From assembly GCF_000192575.1 (NCBI RefSeq), contig NZ_GL876925.1, positions 13,662 through 74,668 on the forward strand: 61,007 nt of DNA, given 5' to 3'. Source of the DNA: Novosphingobium nitrogenifigens DSM 19370. Its GTDB lineage: Bacteria > Pseudomonadota > Alphaproteobacteria > Sphingomonadales > Sphingomonadaceae. The notes under the pieces were generated by a model that made no database searches, was not told the DNA's origin, and saw only the letters and a program-made list of their open reading frames with translations. Below, piece by piece: positions 18,615 to 27,768 of the stretch (the first letter of the stretch is position 1; each line of letters begins with the position of its first letter). The position numbers and the translations under genes are program-made.

Positions 18615-18837
18615 ATAATTTCCTTTTAAGTCAGATGAATACGTGTTTTTCGGACTGCTTTCCACCCCGAACCGGAACCTCTATTAATCCGGTGGACATT
18701 TTCACCTCAATTTTCCTTTGCCTGCGCCAAGGCCGCCTAATGGGGCGTGGGCGCCGCTTCCCTTCCCGCACTTTTGGGCGATCGGTATTGGTGAGATGCT
18801 ATCCCTTGCGACCCTGCCGTTCCGGGTCCAAGTGGAC

Positions 18838-20784
18838 ATGATGAACCGCGCTTATTTGTCTTTGCCAACTGAGGACCTTGCCGGTCGGACGGATGCAGAA
18901 CTTTTTGGCCAGTTGGCGTCTCGCTTGTCGTATGCGTTAGAACCGGCGCAGCGGACTGCGTGGGAATATCAAATTCATCATTTGCGAGAACTGGCGTGGG
19001 AATTGCCCGGGGCTCATGCATTCATGGAGTTTCTGATCCCGCGGATGGGGCGGCGGGCGGATTTGATCCTCTTGGTTGATGGGATTGTCTTCGTCGTCGA
19101 ATACAAGCTGGGCGCGCGGCACTATGATCGCTCCGGCCTTGATCAGGTTTATGGCTATGGCTTGGACCTCAAGCATTTTCACGAAACCAGTCATGGCCGG
19201 ACCATTGTACCGATCCTGGTTGCCACCGAGGCAGCGGGGGTGGATGAACGGCCGATCCAGTGGGATGCCGATGGCTTGGCCCGTCCGCTCGGGGTCAATG
19301 CCGCGGGGCTCTTGCCGACCATTCGTCATATCTGTGGGGCTTATGGCGGGGCGGCCATTGATGCCGATGCTTGGGCGGCGGGACGGTATCGGCCCACGCC
19401 TACAATCGTGGAGGCAGCCCAGGCGCTTTATCGCCGTCATGCGGTCGAGGAAATTTCGCGATCAGAGGCCGGGGCGGAAAACCTGACGCATACGGCCGAT
19501 TACGTTGCCGGTGCGATCGAGGCGGCCAAGCGCGACGGGCGCAAGATCATTTGTTTTATCACCGGTGTGCCAGGCTCGGGCAAGACGCTCGCCGGGCTCA
19601 ATCTCGCTACAGCGCGAAAGCGGCTTCATCGTGATGAACACGCGGTTTTTCTCTCTGGCAACGGGCCGTTGGTCGATGTCTTGCGCGAGGCTTTGGCTCT
19701 GGATGCCGTGGCAAAAGCGCGCGAAATGGGTGCCAGCGTTTCAAAGGTTGAGGAAGATCGCCGGGCCGCGGCCTTCATTCAAAATATCCATCACTTTCGC
19801 GATGATGCGCTCGCCACGCGGGAGGCTCCGGTCGAAAAAGTCGCTGTGTTTGACGAAGCCCAGCGCGCCTGGGACGTCGAGCAGACGTCGAAATTCATGC
19901 AGCAGAAAAAGGGGCAGGTCGGCTTTTCGATGTCCGAGCCCGAGTTCCTGCTTTCCGTGATGGATCGCCATGAGGATTGGTGTGCGATCATCTGTCTGGT
20001 GGGCGGTGGGCAGGAGATCAACACTGGCGAGGCAGGCATTGAGGAATGGCTGCGCGCTTTGGAGCGGAGCTTTCCGCATTGGCAGGCGCATATTCCCCAA
20101 GGCTTGGCGCATTCGTGTCACTTGGCCGACGAAGTGACGGCGCCAGCGCTGCATCTGGCGACTTCGCTGCGCTCGTTTCGTGCAGAGCGTCTGTCCGATT
20201 TTATCGGTCACGTGATCGCCGGGGACGTCATCGCCGCGCGGCAAGTCAGGGACGCACTCACCGACTTTCCGCTCTATATTACACGCAACCTTGAACAGGG
20301 GCGTCGCTGGCTTCGATCCAAGCGTCGCGGGGCCGAACGGGCGGGGCTGCTCGCATCGTCCAATGCGGCTCGGCTCAAACCCCATGGCGTGTTTGTAAAA
20401 GCCAAGATTGAGCCGGCCAAGTGGTTCCTCGCACCATGCGATGATGTGCGATCATCGGACGCGTTGGAAGACGCCGGGACCGAGTTTGATGTGCAAGGAC
20501 TGGAGCTGGATTGGGCCTGTGTGTGCTGGGATGCCAATTTCCGGCGTACTGATGGTGCGTGGCAGGCTTTGCAATTCAAAGGCACACGTTGGCAGGCAGT
20601 CAACGACGAGGCGCGCAAAACCTACGTCGCCAATGCCTATCGTGTTTTGCTCACACGGGCGCGCCAGGGGGTGGTCGTATTCGTGCCAGAGGGATCGGAT
20701 GAAGACGGGACCCGAGTTCCTGGCGTTTACAACGACATTTATGCCTTTTTGATCGAATGCGGATTCGTGCCCTTGATCGCATGA
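18838..20784 (+). CDS. DUF2075 nuclease-helicase, possible defence protein
   Basis: The 648-residue protein joins an N-terminal PD-(D/E)xK-like nuclease (RADLILLVDGIVFVVEYKLG; Asp75, Glu88, Lys90) to a DUF2075 superfamily-1 helicase core. That core has Walker A ITGVPGSGKT (241-250), Walker B VFDEAQRAW (337-345), motif LVGGGQEINTGEAG, and C-terminal VQGLELDW and YRVLLTRARQG. Such proteins act on nucleic acids and recur in defence islands. The ATG pair at 18838/18841 is preferred over a TTG at 18718, because the first 40 residues from the latter look like noncoding sequence. It stands alone and is somewhat lower in GC than its neighbours. Confidence 0.8.
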   Translation: MMNRAYLSLPTEDLAGRTDAELFGQLASRLSYALEPAQRTAWEYQIHHLRELAWELPGAHAFMEFLIPRMGRRADLILLVDGIVFVVEYKLGARHYDRSGLDQVYGYGLDLKHFHETSHGRTIVPILVATEAAGVDERPIQWDADGLARPLGVNAAGLLPTIRHICGAYGGAAIDADAWAAGRYRPTPTIVEAAQALYRRHAVEEISRSEAGAENLTHTADYVAGAIEAAKRDGRKIICFITGVPGSGKTLAGLNLATARKRLHRDEHAVFLSGNGPLVDVLREALALDAVAKAREMGASVSKVEEDRRAAAFIQNIHHFRDDALATREAPVEKVAVFDEAQRAWDVEQTSKFMQQKKGQVGFSMSEPEFLLSVMDRHEDWCAIICLVGGGQEINTGEAGIEEWLRALERSFPHWQAHIPQGLAHSCHLADEVTAPALHLATSLRSFRAERLSDFIGHVIAGDVIAARQVRDALTDFPLYITRNLEQGRRWLRSKRRGAERAGLLASSNAARLKPHGVFVKAKIEPAKWFLAPCDDVRSSDALEDAGTEFDVQGLELDWACVCWDANFRRTDGAWQALQFKGTRWQAVNDEARKTYVANAYRVLLTRARQGVVVFVPEGSDEDGTRVPGVYNDIYAFLIECGFVPLIA

Positions 20785-20889
20785 TCGAGGCACGGCGCCT
20801 GCCATCATGGCTGGGCGCTGTTGGGGCGGCGTCTCTTGACAAAACGGGGAGGGTGGCATCACCTCGCGCGGTGGCGAAAGGGAGATGCT

Positions 20890-23580
20890 TTGAGAGGTTC
20901 CTCCGGGTCCGGCCCGGCCCTGCAATTCAAATTCGAAGTGCCGCGACAGCGGATTGCACTGGTCGAACGGCCTCGCTTGATCGAAACCTTGCGGGTGCTG
21001 GCTTCGGCGCGCCTGGCTTTGCTGATCGCGCCGGCGGGGTTCGGCAAAAGCACGCTGCTGGCGCAATGGGTCGATGCGGTCGGGGGCGATGTGGGCGGGT
21101 TAGGGGCGACCTGCGCCTGGCTCACGCTGGATGAAGAAGATGCCGAACCGCGCCATTTCCTGACCGGCATCCTGCTTGCCATGCGGGCGGCGGGGATCGA
21201 TCTTCAGGGGTTCGACGCCCATGTCGAACGCGGTTTTGCCGAAACCGGCATCGACATGATGGTGCGCCAGATTGTCCAGGCTTTTGCCGCGCACGACCGT
21301 ACCGCCTATCTCATCCTCGACGATTATCACCGCTGCGCCTGTCCCGAACTCGACGGGCTGGTGCAGGATCTCGTCCGTCGTCTGCCGGGGACGGCGCATA
21401 TCATCCTGAGCTCACGGCAAAGACCCAATATCGGCGTGCCGCGCTTGATCGTGGCGGGGCTGGCCAGCGAATTGAGCGCCGATCACATGCGCCTGACCGT
21501 GCGGGAATCGCGCGAATTGTTGAGCCTCGATCTGGCCGAGAGCGAGATCGACACCCTCGTCGAACAGACCGAAGGGTGGCCGGTCGCGCTGCAACTGGCG
21601 CGGCTGGTGCTGCGTGATCAGGCGAACCTGTCGACGGCGCTGGGCGAGCTGATCCGGCGCGGCGGGCACTTGTCGAGCTATCTGGCCGATCAGGTGCTGG
21701 GCACTTTGCCACCCGATCTCGTCGATTTCCTGCTCGAAACCGCGATCCTCGAACGGTTTTCGGTCGATCTTGCCGATGCAGTGCGCGGGCGCGAGGACAG
21801 CTGGGACATGATGGACCGGCTCGAACCCCTGCAATCGCTGATCATTCCGGTCGAGGGCGAGGGGACGTGGTATCGCTATCACCACCTTTTCGCCGATTAC
21901 CTGCGCGCGACGCTCGCTCGGCGCCATGGCGCGCGGGTCGCGGGGCTTCATGCGCAGGCCTCGCGCGCATTCGAGGCGCGCGGGCGTTTTTCCGAAGCCG
22001 TGCGGCACGCGGCAAAGGCGGGCGATTTCGGGCGTTGCGCCATGCTGATCGAGCAGGCGGGCGGCTGGCAGATGATCCTTTACGGTCGTCGCGATGATCT
22101 GATCGTCGCGCTTCATCACATGCCCCCGGTCGAACGCGGGCCTTATCCGCGCGTGGTCGTTGCCGACGCCTATCTGCGCATCAAGAACGGCGACCTTCCC
22201 GGCGCGCGGCAGGCGCTCGACATGTTGCCGCCCGGTCTCGACAGCCCGCGCGACTGGACTGCGCCCGACATTGCCGAATGCGATGCCTTTTGCGTCACCG
22301 CGCTGCTCCATTCCTATGAGGACAATGTCCTCTCGACCGGCCACCTCGACCATTACGAGGCGGTGCGGTCCGAAGTGCCCGAGGATCAGCCGCTGGTGCG
22401 CGGAGTGATCGAATGCACGCAGGCACTGTCGGCGCTGGCGGCGGGGGACATCGTCCGCGCCGAAAGCCTTGCGGGGCAGTCGATGGTGTCGATGCGCCGC
22501 GCCGCGTCCATCCTCGGGCTCAACTATTCCTATCTCCATGCCGGGATCGCGGCGCTCTATCGGGGCGATACCGCCGCATCGTCCGATTACCTGCGGCGCG
22601 CGCGGCAAATGGCGGAGACCAATTTCGGCGAGGACAGCGGCCTGCGCTCACTGGCCGACGTGCTCTGGGGCTATCTCCATTTCTGGCAGAATGGGGTCGG
22701 GAATGCCGATGACCCGGTTTCGACCGACGCGTTCCGCCATGTGCGCGATTATGACGGCTGGTTCGAAATCCACGCGGCGGGGCTCGACACGCGGTTTCAT
22801 GCCGCCCGGTTGCGCGGAGATGTCCCGGCGATGGAAGCCGCGCTCGACGACGCGCTGGCCTTGCATGAGGCGCGTCCCCACCGGCGGCTGCAACACCTGA
22901 TCGCGGCCCAGCGGCTCTTGCTGGCGCAGATGGTCGGGGACGATGCCGAGGCGCATCGGCTCGCCCGATACTTGCTCGATGTGGTGCCGCCGGGGCGCTG
23001 GCGCACCGACAGCGCGGTCTGGCGCCCTTATCAGGAAGCGGGGCTGGCGCTTGTCCTTCATCTTGTCGATCACGACCCGGCCCGGGCCGAAGCGGTGGCG
23101 AGCGACCTGATCGAATGCGCGCATGCGACGGGGGCAGAGATCTTTGCCGTCCGCGCGCTGGTCCTGCGGGCGCTGGTCCGCTCCCGCACGGGGCAGGGGG
23201 CGGGGGCGGAACGCGATTTCGTCATGGCCCGCGACCTTGCCCGTCAGGCGCAGATCGGTCTGCCGTTCCTGCAGGTGGGGCCTCTGCCGCCCGAATTGCA
23301 ACGGCTGGTCCCCGGCAGTGCGGAGGTTCTGCCTGCGCCGGTTGCGGCCTCACCAGCGCGCCCGCACGACGAGGACAGCGCGGCGCGGCTCAGCAGCCGC
23401 GAACAGCAAGTCGCGCTGCATGTCGGGATGGGCCGGACGAACAAGGAAATCGCCCGCTCGCTGGGCATGACCGAACACACGGTCAAATTCCATTTGCGCA
23501 ACATCTTCGCCAAACTGGGCGTGGATCGTCGCGCTCATGTCCAGTCGCGGTTCGCATCGCTGGGCACGCCGCCGCGCTGA
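20890..23580 (+). CDS. MalT-like LuxR-family transcriptional activator (LAL type)
   Basis: The 896-residue regulator has an N-terminal STAND ATPase with Walker A APAGFGKST (47-55) and a downstream motif YLILDDYHR. A long TPR-like helical middle follows, then a C-terminal LuxR HTH (LSSREQQVALHVGMGRTNKEIARSLGMTEHTVKFHLRNIFAKLGV). The TTG at 20890 is preferred because GGGAG lies 5 bp before it. MalT-type proteins activate catabolic genes upon binding a ligand. Its target is unknown; the TonB-receptor-mod operon starts 300 bp downstream but carries its own sigma-54 signals. Confidence 0.87.
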   Translation: MRGSSGSGPALQFKFEVPRQRIALVERPRLIETLRVLASARLALLIAPAGFGKSTLLAQWVDAVGGDVGGLGATCAWLTLDEEDAEPRHFLTGILLAMRAAGIDLQGFDAHVERGFAETGIDMMVRQIVQAFAAHDRTAYLILDDYHRCACPELDGLVQDLVRRLPGTAHIILSSRQRPNIGVPRLIVAGLASELSADHMRLTVRESRELLSLDLAESEIDTLVEQTEGWPVALQLARLVLRDQANLSTALGELIRRGGHLSSYLADQVLGTLPPDLVDFLLETAILERFSVDLADAVRGREDSWDMMDRLEPLQSLIIPVEGEGTWYRYHHLFADYLRATLARRHGARVAGLHAQASRAFEARGRFSEAVRHAAKAGDFGRCAMLIEQAGGWQMILYGRRDDLIVALHHMPPVERGPYPRVVVADAYLRIKNGDLPGARQALDMLPPGLDSPRDWTAPDIAECDAFCVTALLHSYEDNVLSTGHLDHYEAVRSEVPEDQPLVRGVIECTQALSALAAGDIVRAESLAGQSMVSMRRAASILGLNYSYLHAGIAALYRGDTAASSDYLRRARQMAETNFGEDSGLRSLADVLWGYLHFWQNGVGNADDPVSTDAFRHVRDYDGWFEIHAAGLDTRFHAARLRGDVPAMEAALDDALALHEARPHRRLQHLIAAQRLLLAQMVGDDAEAHRLARYLLDVVPPGRWRTDSAVWRPYQEAGLALVLHLVDHDPARAEAVASDLIECAHATGAEIFAVRALVLRALVRSRTGQGAGAERDFVMARDLARQAQIGLPFLQVGPLPPELQRLVPGSAEVLPAPVAASPARPHDEDSAARLSSREQQVALHVGMGRTNKEIARSLGMTEHTVKFHLRNIFAKLGVDRRAHVQSRFASLGTPPR

Positions 23581-23614
23581 TTGCGCGGAATTCTGGCGGG
23601 TTCCTGCCAATTTC

Positions 23615-23630
23615 TGTCCGGTTTGTGACA
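23615..23630 (+). promoter_or_regulatory. NifA upstream activator site (TGT-N10-ACA)
   Basis: TGTCCGGTTTGTGACA is an exact TGT-N10-ACA match. It lies about 100 bp upstream of a -24/-12 element, the usual NifA spacing. The same motif precedes the ferredoxin, nifB and nifH genes in this window. Confidence 0.7.
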
Positions 23631-23715
23631 GGTTTTGTCGGGAACCGGGCAATCGCGGGGCGGTTGTCCGGTGCTTTGCCGTGCTGCGGCGCGGCAAGTA
23701 TGGGGTGGCCCGGGT

Positions 23716-23732
23716 TTGGCACGGTTCGTGCT
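23716..23732 (+). promoter_or_regulatory. Sigma-54 (-24/-12) promoter of the TonB-receptor-modABC operon
   Basis: TTGGCACGGTTCGTGCT has the -24 GG and -12 GC 12 bp apart. It has one departure from the TTGC box (GTGC). It starts about 150 bp before the receptor start. Confidence 0.68.
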
Positions 23733-23883
23733 GAGTTTTCCAATACGATCAACTGAATGACCCCTGCCGCAAGCGCGGGGCCACTTTATCAAGAAGAGAG
23801 AGATGGTGCGCTGCGTCGGACGGGGGTTCGGCGCAGGGGAAGGGCGCGTTTCCAGAACAGGGATGGAAAAAAGAGGAGGCTGC

Positions 23884-26265
23884 ATGACGGTTTTCCGCGC
23901 GTCGAACTCGATCTTGGTGCTCGCCTGTCTGGCGGGAGGAGGCATGGCCTTTGCCGCAGAACCGGCGCCCACACCTGCGCCCGAACCGGGTGAAGGGGCC
24001 GCCGCCCAAGCACCCATTTACGTCACCGCGCGCCGCCGGGTGGAGGATGAGCATCAGGTTCCCGCCGCGCTCAATGCGCTGGGCGCTGACCTTCTCACCC
24101 GGACTTATACCGTCAACGTCAATCAGTTGATGCAACTGGTCCCCTCGCTCAACTATTCCTCGCCCAATCCGCGCAATACCGCTTTTACCATTCGCGGGCT
24201 GGGCAGCAGTGTCGTCGCGATCAGCCAGGCCAACGACGGGCTGGAACCGGGCGTCGGGTTCTATGTGGATCAGGTCTATCACGCGCGCCCGGCAACGGCC
24301 GCGTTCGATTTCACCGATCTGGAACAAGTCGAAGTGCTGCGCGGTCCGCAAGGCACGCTGTTCGGCAAGAACACGACTGCGGGCGCAATCAACATCACCA
24401 CCAAGGCGCCGGAATTCAAATATGGGGCGGACGGCGAATTTTCGGTCGGCAACCAGAATTACTGGCAGGCCAAGGCCGCGATTACCGGTCCCTTGGTCAG
24501 CGACGTTCTCGCCTTTCGCCTGTCGGGCCTCGCCACTCGCCGCGACGGGGTGATCTACAACGTCAAGACGCAGCAATGGGTCAACAACGTGCACAGCGAC
24601 GCCGTGCGCGGGCAATTGCTGTATCAGCCGACCAAGACGTTCTCGCTGCGGATCATCGGCGACTGGAGCGATTTCAACAACAATTGCTGTACGCAGGTCT
24701 ATGTCGGGGTTGCCCCCACATTGAAATCCGCAGCCCAGCAATATGCCGCCCTTGCCGCCGGGGTGGGCTATAGTCCGCCCAGCACCAATCCCTATGACCG
24801 GCTGACCGACATCGACGCGGCGTTGGGGGTCAATACCAACGAAGGCGGGGTTTCCGCGATTGCCGAATGGAAACTGGCGGCAGTGACGCTGACGTCGGTT
24901 TCGGCCTGGCGGTTCTGGAACTGGGACGCGGCCAACGACCGCGACTATACCGGCCTTGCCATACAGGAGGTGCAGCATATCCCTTCGCGACAGGACCAGT
25001 TCAGCCAGGAACTGCGCGCGGCAGGGTCGGTTGGCCACATCGTCGATTACGTCGGCGGGTTCTATTACTTCCGCCAGAAAATCGTCGGCCACCCGATCAG
25101 CATCTATGGCCCGCTCGCGACCTATTGGCTGCTTCCTGCGGGGCGTCCGTCGAACCTGCTCGACGGGTATCAGTCGAGCGGGACGACCGATTTCACCACC
25201 GACAGCCTCGGTGTTTTCGGCGAAGTGACCGGGCACCTGACCTCTCGCCTCGCGCTGACGGGGGGCATCCGCTATACCTACGAAGTCAAGGACGGTTCCT
25301 ATGACGTGCAGACGTCGGGCGGCCTCACCACCGGATTGACCACCAGCCAGATCAGCGACAAGGCCTCGATCCTGCGCGCGCAAAGCTATACCGGGCGCGT
25401 CAGCGACGGCAGCGCGTCGGGCCGGGTCAATCTGGCCTGGACGCCGGTCGATCCGGTCATGATCTATGCGAGCTATGCCCGGTCCCAGAAATCGGGCGGG
25501 ATCAACATGTCGGGCCTGCCGGTCTATCCTTCGGGCGTTTCCGGCCATGCGAGCGGCGATCCGATCCTGTCGACCGTGACCGTCCGGCCCGAGCACAACA
25601 CCACGATCGAGGCGGGGATCAAGACCCGCTGGCTCAACGGAGCGGTCGTTGCCAATCTTACCGGCTATATCACCCGCGTCCGCGATTTTCAGGCGAACGT
25701 GGTCGACAATGCCGCCGTCGTCGCGCTGCGGTCCTATCTGGCCAACATTCCCCGCGTGCGGGTGCGCGGGATCGAATTCGACGGCACGGCCCAGATCGGC
25801 CGCTATATCTCGTTGCGGGCCAGCGGCGCCTATGCCGACGGGCGCTACATTTCCTATGCCAACGGCCCCTGTCCGATCGAACTGACCGGATCGTCGACCG
25901 CGCAATGCGACTTGTCGGGCAAGGGGTTGCCTGGCCTGCCGCACTGGACCGGCACGATCGGGGGCGAAGGCTGGCAACCGCTGGGCAAGGGCGAAGTGTT
26001 CCTGCGCGCCGATGTCAGTGCGCGGACCTCGATCTATGGCGACGCGACTGACAGCGCCTATACCAAGATCAACGGCTATACGCTGGTCAATGCCACCATC
26101 GGGTTCCGGGGAAGCCAAGGCTGGGAAGCGGCGCTGTTCGTGCGCAACGTGTTCAACGTCAACTATCTCCAGAACGTGACGGTTCAGGCGGGCAACAGCG
26201 GACTTATCGTCGGCACGCCGAGCGATCCGCGCATGTTCGGCTTTACCCTGCGCTTCCATGTCTGA
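23884..26265 (+). CDS. TonB-dependent receptor linked to molybdate uptake
   Basis: The 793-residue receptor has a signal peptide (MTVFRASNSILVLACLAGGGMAFA), a TonB-box-like PIYVTARRRVEDE, and a plug with FTIRGLGSSV and LEQVEVLRGPQGTLFGKNTTAGAINI. The barrel ends in FGFTLRFHV. The ATG at 23884 follows GAGGAGG. modA begins 16 bp after its stop, so the receptor and modABC form one operon, with NifA/sigma-54 signals in front. The family usually imports ferric siderophores; here the linkage suggests a molybdenum species, perhaps a chelate. That substrate is inference. Confidence 0.85.
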   Translation: MTVFRASNSILVLACLAGGGMAFAAEPAPTPAPEPGEGAAAQAPIYVTARRRVEDEHQVPAALNALGADLLTRTYTVNVNQLMQLVPSLNYSSPNPRNTAFTIRGLGSSVVAISQANDGLEPGVGFYVDQVYHARPATAAFDFTDLEQVEVLRGPQGTLFGKNTTAGAINITTKAPEFKYGADGEFSVGNQNYWQAKAAITGPLVSDVLAFRLSGLATRRDGVIYNVKTQQWVNNVHSDAVRGQLLYQPTKTFSLRIIGDWSDFNNNCCTQVYVGVAPTLKSAAQQYAALAAGVGYSPPSTNPYDRLTDIDAALGVNTNEGGVSAIAEWKLAAVTLTSVSAWRFWNWDAANDRDYTGLAIQEVQHIPSRQDQFSQELRAAGSVGHIVDYVGGFYYFRQKIVGHPISIYGPLATYWLLPAGRPSNLLDGYQSSGTTDFTTDSLGVFGEVTGHLTSRLALTGGIRYTYEVKDGSYDVQTSGGLTTGLTTSQISDKASILRAQSYTGRVSDGSASGRVNLAWTPVDPVMIYASYARSQKSGGINMSGLPVYPSGVSGHASGDPILSTVTVRPEHNTTIEAGIKTRWLNGAVVANLTGYITRVRDFQANVVDNAAVVALRSYLANIPRVRVRGIEFDGTAQIGRYISLRASGAYADGRYISYANGPCPIELTGSSTAQCDLSGKGLPGLPHWTGTIGGEGWQPLGKGEVFLRADVSARTSIYGDATDSAYTKINGYTLVNATIGFRGSQGWEAALFVRNVFNVNYLQNVTVQAGNSGLIVGTPSDPRMFGFTLRFHV

Positions 26266-26281
26266 TCCGATGGAGGTCCGC

Positions 26282-27058
26282 ATGACCCTTCGCCGTTTGC
26301 TCGGCTTGCTGTCGCTTGCTCTCGTTCTGTTGGGAGGCGGGCCCGCCCTCGCGGGAGGCGCTCCAGTCGTGCTGGCGGCGGGCAGTTTGCGGGAATCCCT
26401 GAGCCGGGCTGCCGATGTCTGGGCGGGCAAGGGGCATCCCCATCCGGTGCTTTCGTTCGCCTCGTCCTCGGCACTCGCGCGGCAGGTCATGAACGGCGCG
26501 CCCGCCGATCTTTTCGTCGCGGCGGACAATCCGTGGATGGACGCGGTCGCGCGGGCGGGGCGCATTCGTCCTGCAACGCGCGCAGTGATCGCGAGCAACC
26601 GGCTGGTCCTGATCGCACCGGTCGGCAGTCGCGTGCGCCTGACCATCGCGCCGGGCTTTCCGCTGGCACAAGCCCTCGGCCCCGACGGGCGGCTGGCCAC
26701 CGGACAAGTCGGCGCGGTCCCGGTCGGCGACTATGCGAAAGAGGCGCTGACCACGCTCAAGGTCTGGCCGCAAGTCGCCGGGCGGCTGGCGGGCGTCGAA
26801 ACCGTGCGGGTTGCGCTGGCCCTTGTCGCGCGGGGGGATGCCCCGCTCGGCATCGTCTTTGCAACCGACGCGGCGGTCGAGCCCCGAGTGCGTGTGGTGG
26901 GCGTCTTTCCAGAAGGAACGCACAGCCCGATCGTCTATCCCGCAGCGACCCTCGTCACCTCGACAAGCCCCGATGCCGAGGGGTTTCGCCGTTTCCTGTT
27001 GTCGGGCGAAGGGCAACGGATTTTCGCCGGTTTCGGGTTCGGCCCCGCGCGCAACTGA
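26282..27058 (+). CDS. modA: Molybdate ABC transporter, periplasmic binding protein
   Basis: The 258-residue protein has a signal peptide (MTLRRLLGLLSLALVLLGGG...ALA) and the ModA fold: VLAAGSLRESLSRAADVW, FASSSALARQVMNGAPADLFVAAD, the late TGQVGAVPVGDYAKEALTTL and GIVFATDAAV. ModA captures molybdate or tungstate in the periplasm and hands it to ModBC. The start at 26282 follows GGAGGT. It is translationally close to the receptor gene upstream and modB downstream. Confidence 0.92.
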   Translation: MTLRRLLGLLSLALVLLGGGPALAGGAPVVLAAGSLRESLSRAADVWAGKGHPHPVLSFASSSALARQVMNGAPADLFVAADNPWMDAVARAGRIRPATRAVIASNRLVLIAPVGSRVRLTIAPGFPLAQALGPDGRLATGQVGAVPVGDYAKEALTTLKVWPQVAGRLAGVETVRVALALVARGDAPLGIVFATDAAVEPRVRVVGVFPEGTHSPIVYPAATLVTSTSPDAEGFRRFLLSGEGQRIFAGFGFGPARN

Positions 27059-27084
27059 TCTTCTCACCCATGAAGGAGGCGCCG

Positions 27085-27768
27085 ATGCTGACGGTCGAGG
27101 AATGGGACATCGTCGCGCTCTCGATGAAAGTCAGCGCGGTCGCGATCCTGGGCGTGCTGCCCTTTGCCTTTGCCGTCGCCTGGGTGCTCGCGCGCGGGCG
27201 GTTCGTGGGCTGGATCGTGCTCGACGCGCTCGTTCACTTGCCGCTGGTCCTGCCGCCGGTGGTCATGGGCTGGCTCTTGCTGCTGGTCTTTGGCGGGCAG
27301 GGGGTGGTCGGGCGCTGGTTGCAGGAATGGGGCATTTCGGTGATGTTCCGCTGGACCGGGGCGGCGCTTGCCAGCGCGATCATGGCTTTTCCCCTGATGG
27401 TGCGGGCCATGCGGCTGTCGATCGCGGCGGTGGACCGCCGTTTCGAAAGTGCGGCGCGGACGCTGGGGGCCTCGCGCCTGCGGGTCTTTTTCGGGATCAC
27501 GCTGCCGATGGTGATGCCCGGCATCCTTGCCGGACTGGTGCTCGGCTTCGCGCGCAGCCTGGGGGAATTCGGCGCTACCATCACGTTCGTCTCGAATATT
27601 CCGGGCGAGACCCAGACATTACCGCTGGCGATCTATGCCGCGCTGCAATTGCCGGGCGCAGAGGACACGGTCACGCGCCTTGCCGTCGTGTCGGTGGTCT
27701 TGTCGCTGGTCGCGCTGGCCCTTTCCGAAATCCTTGCCCGCCGGATGGGGAATGCCGATGGGATTTGA
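27085..27768 (+). CDS. modB: Molybdate ABC transporter permease
   Basis: The 227-residue inner-membrane permease has about five to six transmembrane helices. It has the EAA-type loop AARTLGASRLRVFFGITLPMVMPGILAG near residue 135, and RSLGEFGATITFVSNIPGETQTLPLAIY typical of ModB. The ATG at 27085 follows GGAGG. It overlaps modC by about 11 bp. Confidence 0.93.
   Translation: MLTVEEWDIVALSMKVSAVAILGVLPFAFAVAWVLARGRFVGWIVLDALVHLPLVLPPVVMGWLLLLVFGGQGVVGRWLQEWGISVMFRWTGAALASAIMAFPLMVRAMRLSIAAVDRRFESAARTLGASRLRVFFGITLPMVMPGILAGLVLGFARSLGEFGATITFVSNIPGETQTLPLAIYAALQLPGAEDTVTRLAVVSVVLSLVALALSEILARRMGNADGI

Larger units (their letters stand above)
23581..23883 (+). promoter_or_regulatory. Regulatory region of the TonB-receptor-mod operon
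   Basis: This 303-bp stretch has no gene. It contains a NifA-type site at 23615-23630 and a -24/-12 element at 23716-23732, listed separately, and a leader of about 150 nt ending in the RBS GAGGAGG. Confidence 0.65.

Noticed and set aside
23749..26700. 983-codon open frame on the minus strand
   Set aside because: It is an antisense shadow of the TonB receptor and modA, with low-complexity Arg/Ala composition.
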